From the NCBI GenBank assembly GCA_024641725.1, contig JAHECM010000097.1:1-7806 (forward strand): DNA of 7,806 nucleotides, read 5' to 3'. Made by a program: the position numbers and the translations under genes. The notes under the pieces are model-generated. The model saw only the letters and a program-made list of their open reading frames with translations. It ran no database searches and was not told the origin of the DNA. Every line of letters begins with the position of its first letter. Position 1 is the first letter of the stretch. The DNA is from Limnohabitans sp. (lineage in GTDB: Bacteria > Pseudomonadota > Gammaproteobacteria > Burkholderiales > Burkholderiaceae_C). Shown here one piece after another: positions 1 through 5,984 of this stretch.

Positions 1-1329
1 GACCAGGTCGCCTGGATCGCCAACCATGCCGAAGACCAAGCGCTGTGCTTTGACATGAGCTTTTTGCCCATCGTCCAAGCGGTTCACGCCAAATGCAGCA
101 CCGTCAAGCAGTGGATCGCGCTGTGTGACGCCGACACATTGCCTGCGGACACCGGCATCCCAGGGCTGGTGAGCTACGAAGCTTGGATGGGCCAGCAGCC
201 CACCGCCTACACCTGGCCGCAACTGGACGAAAACTCGGCCTGCACCCTGTGCTACACCAGCGGCACCACGGGCAACCCCAAGGGCGCGCTGTACAGCCAC
301 CGCTCCACCGTGTTGCACGCTTACGCCGCCGCTTTGCCTGACGTGATGTGCATTTCGGCGCGCGACGCCATCTTGCCGGTGGTGCCCATGTTCCACGTCA
401 ACGCCTGGGGCATCCCGTATGGCGCGGCCATGACGGGCGCCAAGTTGGTGTTTCCTGGCCCGGCGCTGGACGGCAAATCGGTGTACGAGCTGATCGAGTC
501 CGAAGGCGTGACCTTTGCCGCTGGCGTGCCCACCGTCTGGCAAATGATGCTGGGCCACATGAAGCCCGCAGGCCTGAAATTCAGCCAGCTCAAGCGCACC
601 GTGATCGGTGGCTCCGCCTGCCCACCGGCCATGATCACCGCCTTTCGCGAAGACTACGGTGTGGACGTGCTGCACGCCTGGGGCATGACCGAGCTGAGCC
701 CCCTGGGCACCTTGTGCACGCTCAAAAACAAACACCTGCAATTGCCCGCCGAGGCGCAGATGAAGATCCGCATGAAGCAAGGCCGCTGCATCTTTGGCAT
801 CGACATGAAGATCGTGAATGCCCAGGGACAAGCACTGCCCCACGACGGCCAAGCCGCGGGCGACTTGTTGGTCAAGGGCCCGTGGGTGATTGCCAATTAC
901 TTCAAAGGCGAGGGCGGAGACCCGCTGGTGGACGGCTGGTTCCCCACCGGCGACGTGGCCACCATTGACGCCGATGGTTTCATGCAAATCACCGACCGCA
1001 GCAAGGACGTGATCAAGTCCGGCGGCGAGTGGATCAGCTCGATTGACGTGGAAAACGTGGCCATGGCCCACCCCGCCGTGGCCATGGCCGCTTGCGTGGG
1101 CATCTTTCACCCCAAGTGGGACGAGCGGCCCATCGTCTGCGTGGTCAAAAAGCCGGACGCCGAAGTCACTCGCGATGAATTGATCCAGTTCTACGAGGGC
1201 AAGACTGCCAAATGGCAGATTCCAGACGATGTGGTGTTTGTCGAGGCCATCCCCATCGGGGCCACCGGCAAGATGCTCAAAACCAAATTGCGCGAGCAAT
1301 TGGCCGGGTACAAGTTGCCCGGTTTGTGA
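1..1329 (+). CDS. AMP-forming acyl-CoA ligase (fatty-acid--CoA ligase type), 5'-truncated by window edge
   Basis: This enzyme activates a carboxylic acid with ATP to an acyl-adenylate and then to acyl-CoA in the cytoplasm. The frame is open from base 1 to the TGA at 1327-1329, giving 442 residues. Family members are about 540-560 residues, so roughly 100 N-terminal residues lie upstream. An internal Met at codon 19 (base 55) is not the real start, because coding continues before it. In partial numbering, the visible ANL-superfamily motifs are the P-loop YTSGTTGNPKG (residues 85-95), HAWGMTE with E231, GWFPTGD with D318, the hinge-region DRSKD with R333, and the C-terminal GATGK with the adenylation lysine K424. 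All core catalytic residues in view are intact. It resembles medium- or long-chain fatty acyl-CoA ligases and DmdB-like ligases. The chain length or aromatic nature of the substrate cannot be read from the sequence. The downstream transporter and beta-oxidation gene suggest a shared acid-catabolic role, which is inference. Confidence 0.95.
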   Translation, partial: DQVAWIANHAEDQALCFDMSFLPIVQAVHAKCSTVKQWIALCDADTLPADTGIPGLVSYEAWMGQQPTAYTWPQLDENSACTLCYTSGTTGNPKGALYSHRSTVLHAYAAALPDVMCISARDAILPVVPMFHVNAWGIPYGAAMTGAKLVFPGPALDGKSVYELIESEGVTFAAGVPTVWQMMLGHMKPAGLKFSQLKRTVIGGSACPPAMITAFREDYGVDVLHAWGMTELSPLGTLCTLKNKHLQLPAEAQMKIRMKQGRCIFGIDMKIVNAQGQALPHDGQAAGDLLVKGPWVIANYFKGEGGDPLVDGWFPTGDVATIDADGFMQITDRSKDVIKSGGEWISSIDVENVAMAHPAVAMAACVGIFHPKWDERPIVCVVKKPDAEVTRDELIQFYEGKTAKWQIPDDVVFVEAIPIGATGKMLKTKLREQLAGYKLPGL

Positions 1330-1335
1330 TGCACC

Positions 1336-1378
1336 GGCTGTCATCCGCGCGCGCAGCAAGTCGCGCGGGTGATAAGCC
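1336..1378 (+). other. Long GC-rich hairpin just after the acyl-CoA ligase gene
   Basis: TCATCCGCGCG (1341-1351) pairs with CGCGCGGGTGA (1362-1372): 11 bp with a single T-G wobble around a 10-nt loop. GGCT (1336-1339) with AGCC (1375-1378) and G1340-T1373 extend the stem, leaving A1374 bulged. The structure starts 7 nt after the ligase stop. No T-tract follows, so it is not a textbook intrinsic terminator. It may be a Rho-associated 3' end or an mRNA-stabilising hairpin. Confidence 0.6.
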
Positions 1379-1448
1379 TTAGGTGCAAACCCCGAGCCCA
1401 TTGGGCAGGTCAAGCGGTTACGCTGACCCCCGTTCTGATTCACAACGC
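1379..1448 (+). other. Leader of the binding-protein gene with two small hairpins
   Basis: This stretch lies between the long hairpin and the ribosome binding site. GCCC (1396-1399) pairs with GGGC (1403-1406) over a 3-nt loop. GGTC plus AGCG (1408-1411, 1413-1416, with A1412 bulged) pairs with CGCT-GACC (1421-1428) over a GTTA loop. I see no convincing -35/-10 pair, no T-tract after either hairpin and no riboswitch class that I recognise. A promoter for the transporter genes could lie here but cannot be placed. Confidence 0.35.
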
Positions 1449-1454
1449 AGGAGA
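1449..1454 (+). promoter_or_regulatory. Ribosome binding site that fixes the binding-protein start
   Basis: AGGAGA lies 6 nt before the ATG at 1461. It supports that start over an in-frame GTG at 1383, which would add 26 residues ahead of an otherwise normal signal peptide. Confidence 0.8.
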
Positions 1455-1460
1455 CCTAGA

Positions 1461-2693
1461 ATGAAATTCACCACCCGACTGATTGCCGCGGCCGCTTTGA
1501 CCACTTGCGCTTTTGGCGCGTATGCCCAAAAAGGCGAGACCGTCAAGATCGCCTGGATCGACCCCCTGTCTGGCCTGATGGCTCCCGTGGGCAGCAACCA
1601 GCTCAAGAGCTTTCAGTTTTTTGCCGAAAAATTCAGCAAAACCAACCCCGCAGGCGTCAAGTTTGAAGTCATCGGCATCGACAACAAACTCAGCCCCGCA
1701 GAGAGCCTTAACGCGCTCAAAGCCGCCATGGACCAAGGCGTGCGCTACATCACACAGGGCAATGGCTCGTCGGTGGCCGGTGCCCTGATCGAAGCGGTCA
1801 ACAAACACAACGAACGCAATCCAGGCAAGGAAATCATCTTCCTGAACCACTCTGCGGTGGACCCGGACTTCACCAACAGCAAGTGCAGCTACTGGCACTT
1901 CCGCTTTGACGCAGACACCTCGATGAAGATCGAAGCCATGACCACCTTCATGGCCGAGCAAAAGGACATCAAGAAGGTCTATTTGTTCAACCAGAACTAT
2001 TCGCACGGTCAGCAAGTGGCCAAGTTCGCCAAAGAAAACCTGGCCCGCAAGCGCGCCGACATCCAGATCGTGGGCGAAGACCTGCACCCCTTGGCACAGG
2101 TGCGCGACTTCTCGCCCTACATCGCCAAGATCAAAGCCTCGGGCGCTGACACCGTGATCACCGGCAACTGGGGTTCTGACCTGGCTTTGCTCGTCAAAGC
2201 GGCCAACGAAGGCGGCTACAACGGCAAGTTCTACACCTACTACACCGGCGTGACCGGCACGCCCACAGCGCTGGGTCAAGGCGGTGCGGGCCGCGTCTTC
2301 CAAATCGCATACAACCACTACAACATGGGTGGCGACGTTGGCAAGTGGATGGCGGAGTTCAAGACCAAGTTCAATGACGACTTCTACACCGGCTCGGTGA
2401 TCTCGATCTTCAACATTCTGGGTGAGTCCATGGCCAAGGCCAAGTCGACAGACCCGGTCAAAGTGGCTGCGGCCATGGAAGGCATCACTTTCAAGAACTT
2501 CAACGGCGAAGTGCAGATGCGCAAAACCGACCACCAGTTGCAGCAACCGCTGTACATGACCGTGTGGCAAAAGGCCGACAAGAAGTACCCCTACAGCCCC
2601 GAGAACACCGGCATGACGCTGGCCCCGGTCAAGGAGTTCCCTTCTTACGTGTCCAGCACGCCTACCAGCTGCCAGATGAAGCGCCCAGGCTGA
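1461..2693 (+). CDS. Periplasmic substrate-binding protein of a LIV/HAAT-family ABC importer
   Basis: This 410-residue secreted protein should bind the solute in the periplasm and deliver it to the LivH/LivM permease pair encoded downstream. The N-terminus is a classic Sec signal peptide: MKFTTR, a hydrophobic stretch at residues 7-19, and AYA followed by Q, predicting signal peptidase I cleavage after Ala22. The mature part begins with KIAWIDPLSG, the usual first strand and ligand-loop region of type I (Peripla_BP_6) binding proteins, and has the two-lobe length typical of that family. The mature protein has Cys142 (NSKCSYWHF) and Cys404 near the C-terminus (TSCQMKRPG), a possible disulfide pair. 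It is LivK-like by fold and context, but no ligand-specific residue can be assigned. The neighbouring acyl-CoA enzymes make a carboxylic or aromatic acid ligand as plausible as a branched-chain amino acid. A terminator-like hairpin follows the gene, which would favour its expression over the permease genes. Confidence 0.93.
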   Translation: MKFTTRLIAAAALTTCAFGAYAQKGETVKIAWIDPLSGLMAPVGSNQLKSFQFFAEKFSKTNPAGVKFEVIGIDNKLSPAESLNALKAAMDQGVRYITQGNGSSVAGALIEAVNKHNERNPGKEIIFLNHSAVDPDFTNSKCSYWHFRFDADTSMKIEAMTTFMAEQKDIKKVYLFNQNYSHGQQVAKFAKENLARKRADIQIVGEDLHPLAQVRDFSPYIAKIKASGADTVITGNWGSDLALLVKAANEGGYNGKFYTYYTGVTGTPTALGQGGAGRVFQIAYNHYNMGGDVGKWMAEFKTKFNDDFYTGSVISIFNILGESMAKAKSTDPVKVAAAMEGITFKNFNGEVQMRKTDHQLQQPLYMTVWQKADKKYPYSPENTGMTLAPVKEFPSYVSSTPTSCQMKRPG

Positions 2694-2706
2694 TCAATGC
2701 CTGAGA

Positions 2707-2741
2707 CTTTGGCCAGGGCTGACCTCAGCCCCTGGCCAAGG
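2707..2741 (+). other. Long inverted repeat after the binding-protein gene
   Basis: TTGGCCAGGG (2709-2718) pairs perfectly with CCCTGGCCAA (2730-2739). C2707-G2741 and the T2708-G2740 wobble extend it outside. CTG/CAG (2719-2721, 2726-2728) extend it inside with C2729 bulged. It starts 13 nt after the binding-protein stop and has no T-tract. Likely roles are protecting the upstream mRNA 3' end or pausing transcription ahead of the next hairpin. Confidence 0.6.
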
Positions 2742-2767
2742 CCAGTCACCGTCAGCGCCTTAGGCCC

Positions 2768-2808
2768 AAGGGCCCGATATGCCTCCTTGGTGTCGGGCCC
2801 TTCGTTTT
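2768..2808 (+). terminator. Intrinsic-terminator-like hairpin between the binding-protein and livH genes
   Basis: AAGGGCCCGA (2768-2777) and TCGGGCCCTT (2793-2802) form a perfect 10-bp stem around a 15-nt loop, followed by CG and TTTT (2805-2808). The T-tract is short, so termination may be partial. Its position suggests attenuation that yields more binding protein than membrane components, although it could also separate two transcription units. No clear promoter is visible between it and livH at 2883. Confidence 0.6.
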
Positions 2809-2882
2809 GCTGACCAGGACTTGATCTCTTCCATCCCAACTCGATTTCGTTTGAGGCCACTTGGCCTGGAAAGTTTGTATTT

Positions 2883-3917
2883 ATGGAGTTTCTCATCATC
2901 TCCATGCTCAACGGCCTGAGTTATGGCTTGTTGCTTTTCATGCTCAGCTCAGGCTTGACCCTGATTTTCAGCATGATGGGCGTGCTCAACTTCGCGCACG
3001 CCAGCTTTTACATGATCGGTGCTTACATCGGTTACTCGCTCAGTGGTTTGATCGGCTTTTGGCCCTCGCTGGTCATTGCGCCTTTGGCGGTGGGCGCGAT
3101 TGGTGCGCTGTTTGAGCGCATCAGCCTGCGCAAGGTCCACCCCTATGGCCACGTGCCTGAATTGCTGGTCACGTTTGGCTTGTCCTACATCGTGATCGAG
3201 TTGGTGCAGCTCATTTGGGGCCGCACCGCCGTCGAATTCACCCCGCCCGAGCTGCTGCGCAGCGCAGCGTTCACGCTCATCAACCACTCGGTGGATGGCC
3301 TGCGCTTGGTCTGGGGCGCAGCGCCTGCCGAGTTGTGCAGCGCCGCCGACGCGGCGGTGCGTGTGATTTGTTCGCCTTTTCCTGCAACCCGCGCGTTCAT
3401 GATGCTGATCGCTTTGCTGATGCTGGTCTCGCTGTGGTTGTTGCTCACCCGCACCCGCATTGGCCTGGTGATTCAGGCGGCTTTGACGCACCCAGAAATG
3501 GCAGAGTCCTTGGGCCACAACGTGCCCCGCGTGTTCATGCTGGTGTTTGGCGCTGGCACGGGCCTGGCCGGGCTGGCGGGCGTGATTGGCGGCAGCACTT
3601 TTGTGACGGAGCCGGCCATGGCCGCCACGGTGGGTTCGGTCATTTTTGTGGTGGTGGTGGTGGGGGGTATGGGCTCTTTGTCTGGGGCTTTTCTCGCGTC
3701 CATCTTGATCGGCGTGATCCAGACGTTTGCGGTGGCCATTGACTACTCGTTCTTGACGCTGGCCAAAGACATGGGCTGGGCCCTGTCGGCTGCGGCCCAA
3801 GACAACTCGTTTGCCAAACTCACCGTGTCGCAGGTGGCGCCCATCTTGCCGTATCTGTTCTTGGTGCTCATCCTCATCTTCCGGCCCAAGGGTCTTTTGG
3901 GCACTCGCGAGGGTTAA
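2883..3917 (+). CDS. livH: LIV/HAAT-family ABC transporter permease (LivH type)
   Basis: This inner-membrane permease subunit should pair with the LivM-type protein to form the translocation path. It is 344 residues long, mostly hydrophobic. The start is supported by TGGAAAG at 2867-2873, 9 nt before the ATG. Family marks include the N-terminal NGLSYGLLLFMLSSGLTLIF, GVLNFAHASFYMIGAY (residues 33-48), the cytoplasmic ATPase-coupling loop around residues 198-214 (QAALTHPEMAESLGHNV), the VVVVVGGMGSLSGAF block (256-270) and a C-terminal ILIFRPKGLLG. LivH proteins are usually about 290-310 residues. The extra length sits mainly in the hydrophilic segment at about 113-170, between hydrophobic segments, which contains Cys152 and Cys163, and in another loop at about 285-315. 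The stop is 3 nt before livM, indicating co-transcription and translational coupling. The transported solute is not determined. Confidence 0.93.
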   Translation: MEFLIISMLNGLSYGLLLFMLSSGLTLIFSMMGVLNFAHASFYMIGAYIGYSLSGLIGFWPSLVIAPLAVGAIGALFERISLRKVHPYGHVPELLVTFGLSYIVIELVQLIWGRTAVEFTPPELLRSAAFTLINHSVDGLRLVWGAAPAELCSAADAAVRVICSPFPATRAFMMLIALLMLVSLWLLLTRTRIGLVIQAALTHPEMAESLGHNVPRVFMLVFGAGTGLAGLAGVIGGSTFVTEPAMAATVGSVIFVVVVVGGMGSLSGAFLASILIGVIQTFAVAIDYSFLTLAKDMGWALSAAAQDNSFAKLTVSQVAPILPYLFLVLILIFRPKGLLGTREG

Positions 3918-3920
3918 GAC

Positions 3921-5213
3921 ATGGCTGCTGTTTACAAATTCAAACCTTACAACGTCGGCCGCTGGGTCATCTGGAGCCTGTTCGCGCTGGTGTTGTTGCT
4001 GGCGCCACTGGTGTTCACCAGCAACTTGTCCACCACCATGCTGGCGCAGATGGGCATCGCCATCATCGCCTGCCTGTCCTACAACATGTTGCTGGGGCAG
4101 GGCGGCATGCTCAGTTTTGGCCATGCGGTTTACACCGGCCTGGGTTCTTACATGGCCATGCACGCGCTCAACGCCGTGAGTGCGGGGCAGCTGGGCATCC
4201 CGGTCACCTTGCTGCCCCTGGTGGGCGGTGTGGCAGGCATGGGCTTTGCCGTGCTGCTGGGCTATGTGACCACCAAAAAAGCCGGCACGCCCTTTGCCAT
4301 GATCACCATGGGCGTGGCCGAGCTGGTGTTTGCCATGTCGCTCATGTTTTCGGAGTTCTTTGGTGGGGAGGCGGGCGTCTCGGGCAACCGGGTGGCTGGC
4401 CAGCCCTTCATGGGCATCAACTTCGGGGCGCAAATCCAGATTTACTACCTGATCGCGGCTTACACCTTTGTGTGCGTGGCCCTCATGTACGCCTTCACCC
4501 AAACGCCCCTGGGGCGCATGCTCAACGCCGTGCGCGACAACCCCGAGCGGGTCGAGTTCATTGGGTACAACACGCAGCGGGTTCGCTACTTTGCCTTCAT
4601 CATTGCGGGCTTTTTTGCTGGCATTGCGGGCGGTTTGGGTGCACTCAACTTTGAAATCGTCACTGCCGAAGTGGTGGGGGCTGGGCGCTCTGGGGCGTAT
4701 TTGCTGTTCACCTTTTTGGGGGGAGCGACCTTCTTTTTTGGCCCCATTTTGGGGGCCATCTTGATGATCATCGCCTTTGTACTGCTGTCCGAGTTGACCA
4801 AAGCCTGGCTGCTGTACCTGGGCTTGGTGTTCTTGTTCATGGTCATGTATGCACCCGGCGGCATCGCCAGCTTGATCATGATGAACCTGCGCGTGGCCAA
4901 GTTTGGCAAGTTGCGCCAAATCTGGACCAGCTACCTGGGCCTGGGCATGACGGCGTTGGTCATGCTGGCCGGAGCCGGGGCCATGATCGAGATGGTCTAC
5001 CACCTGCAACTGAACTCGGCCTTGGGCGACATCGTCAAATTCATGGGGGTGCCGCTCAACGCCAAGAGCCTGGACAGTTGGGTGGGCGCGGCCTTTGTCA
5101 TGCTCACCGGGCTGGGCCTGTTTGAGCTGGCCCGCCGCCAATACTTGTCCGAATGGGGCGAAATTCAGACCGAGATTGAAAAAGACATCAAGCGCCGGGA
5201 GACCGCAGTATGA
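3921..5213 (+). CDS. livM: LIV/HAAT-family ABC transporter permease (LivM type) with extended C-terminus
   Basis: This is the second membrane subunit, 430 residues. Its ribosome binding site GAGGG (3909-3913) lies within the end of livH, 7 nt before the ATG. Family features are a hydrophobic segment at about 15-33, SYNMLLGQGGMLSFGHAVYT (53-72), TKKAGTPFAMITMGVAEL (118-135), the coupling loop AVRDNPERVEFIGYN (203-217) and the RSGAYLLFTFLGG region (256-268). The usual LivM core ends near the APGGIASL motif at 311-318. About 112 further residues follow, with two apparent extra hydrophobic segments (about 337-361 and 386-404) and a charged tail (405-430) rich in Glu, Lys and Arg. The last codons overlap the livG start as ATGA. 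The extension is unusual against E. coli LivM but may be common in its own lineage. Confidence 0.93.
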   Translation: MAAVYKFKPYNVGRWVIWSLFALVLLLAPLVFTSNLSTTMLAQMGIAIIACLSYNMLLGQGGMLSFGHAVYTGLGSYMAMHALNAVSAGQLGIPVTLLPLVGGVAGMGFAVLLGYVTTKKAGTPFAMITMGVAELVFAMSLMFSEFFGGEAGVSGNRVAGQPFMGINFGAQIQIYYLIAAYTFVCVALMYAFTQTPLGRMLNAVRDNPERVEFIGYNTQRVRYFAFIIAGFFAGIAGGLGALNFEIVTAEVVGAGRSGAYLLFTFLGGATFFFGPILGAILMIIAFVLLSELTKAWLLYLGLVFLFMVMYAPGGIASLIMMNLRVAKFGKLRQIWTSYLGLGMTALVMLAGAGAMIEMVYHLQLNSALGDIVKFMGVPLNAKSLDSWVGAAFVMLTGLGLFELARRQYLSEWGEIQTEIEKDIKRRETAV

Positions 5214-5983
5214 GCACCTACGCCCTTGAACTCAAAGACCTTCGCAAAAATTTTGGCAAGACCGAAATCATACGAGGGGTCAACCTGGCCGTGCAAACCG
5301 GCGAACGTGTGGCTGTCATTGGCCCCAACGGCGCAGGCAAATCCACGCTGTTCAACCTGATCAGCGGTCGCTTTGGTCCGACCAGCGGCGACATTTTGCT
5401 CAACGGGCAGCGCATCCAGCACAAAACGCCCTACGAGATCAACCGCATGGGGCTCTCGCGCAGCTTCCAGATCACCAACATCTTCCCCAAGTTGAGCGTG
5501 TTCGAGAACCTGCGCTGTGCCGTGCTCTGGAGCTTGGGCTACAAATACACCTTCTTCAAGTTCCTCTCAGGGCTCACAGACGCCAACGAACGCGCCGATC
5601 AACTCATGGAGATGATTCGCTTGGACAAAAAGCGCGACACCCTGGCCATGAACCTGACCTACGCCGAGCAACGGGCGTTGGAGATTGGCGTCACCATCGC
5701 AGGCGGCTCCAACGTGATCTTGCTGGACGAACCCACCGCAGGCATGAGCAAGAGCGAAACCTCGCGCTTCATTCACCTGATCAAAGAAGTCACCGTGGGC
5801 AAAACCTTGCTGACGGTGGAGCACGACATGGGCGTGGTGTTTGGCTTGGCCGACAAAATCGCGGTGGTGGTCTATGGCGAAGTCATCGCTTTTGACACGC
5901 CCGAGGCCGTGCGCTCCAACGCCAAAGTGCAAGAGGCCTATTTGGGCTCATCGGTCGCTGACAGCCAAGCAGGAGGGCACTGA
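5210..5983 (+). CDS. livG: LIV/HAAT-family ABC transporter ATP-binding protein (LivG type) with divergent signature motif
   Basis: This cytoplasmic ATPase subunit has 257 residues. It should dimerise with LivF and drive LivHM. The ATG overlaps the livM stop, and GGGAG (5197-5201) lies 8 nt upstream. The Walker A motif GPNGAGKST (38-46), Q-loop Gln87 (SRSFQITNIF), Walker B VILLDEP (169-175) with catalytic Glu174, and switch His205 (VEHDMGVV) are all consensus. The ABC signature is not: residues 149-154 read LTYAEQ rather than an LSGGQ/LSYGEQ-like sequence, with Thr for Ser150 and Ala for the key Gly152. DEPTAG is followed by MSKSE rather than the common LNPEE. LivG type is indicated by the EHDMGVV block and by gene order before LivF. 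Because the signature acts on the partner's ATP, the change concerns the site that uses LivF's Walker A. Confidence 0.95.
   Translation: MSTYALELKDLRKNFGKTEIIRGVNLAVQTGERVAVIGPNGAGKSTLFNLISGRFGPTSGDILLNGQRIQHKTPYEINRMGLSRSFQITNIFPKLSVFENLRCAVLWSLGYKYTFFKFLSGLTDANERADQLMEMIRLDKKRDTLAMNLTYAEQRALEIGVTIAGGSNVILLDEPTAGMSKSETSRFIHLIKEVTVGKTLLTVEHDMGVVFGLADKIAVVVYGEVIAFDTPEAVRSNAKVQEAYLGSSVADSQAGGH
5971..5976 (+). promoter_or_regulatory. Strong ribosome binding site that fixes the livF start
   Basis: AGGAGG lies inside the end of livG, 8 nt before the ATG at 5985. It supports that start over an in-frame ATG at 5841, which would place 48 extra residues entirely within livG. Confidence 0.85.
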
Positions 5984-5984
5984 G

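Noticed and set aside
1431..1447. CGTTC and AACG half-sites in the leader as a second copy of the TetR-type operator
   Set aside because: The halves are in the wrong order and spacing to make the inverted repeat seen at 6757-6768.
1383..1460. GTG at 1383 as an upstream start for the binding protein
   Set aside because: It would put 26 low-plausibility residues before a standard signal peptide. The ATG at 1461 has AGGAGA at the right distance.
1500..1512. Cys16 in the binding-protein signal sequence as a lipobox cysteine
   Set aside because: The context LTTC lacks the usual small residues before Cys, and a good signal peptidase I site (AYA followed by Q) follows six residues later.
1440..2570. 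A 376-codon minus-strand open frame over the binding-protein gene
   Set aside because: It has the same codon-aligned shadow effect. The sense protein has a signal peptide and family motifs, and the antisense translation has none.
3646..3668. GTG-rich repeat run in livH
   Set aside because: It encodes the conserved VVVVVGG membrane block of LivH proteins, so protein constraint explains it and it is not a separate repeat element.
2949..5141. A 730-codon open frame on the minus strand spanning livH and livM
   Set aside because: It is codon-aligned with livH and livM, which share a frame across their 3-nt gap. Minus-strand stops in that register require TTA, CTA or TCA sense codons, which are rare here. 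The translation is rich in His, Gln, Arg and Asp without recognisable domains, and the sense genes have clear family motifs.
5841..5984. ATG at 5841 as the livF start
   Set aside because: It lies wholly inside livG in another frame. AGGAGG before the ATG at 5985 and the normal LivF length favour the later start.
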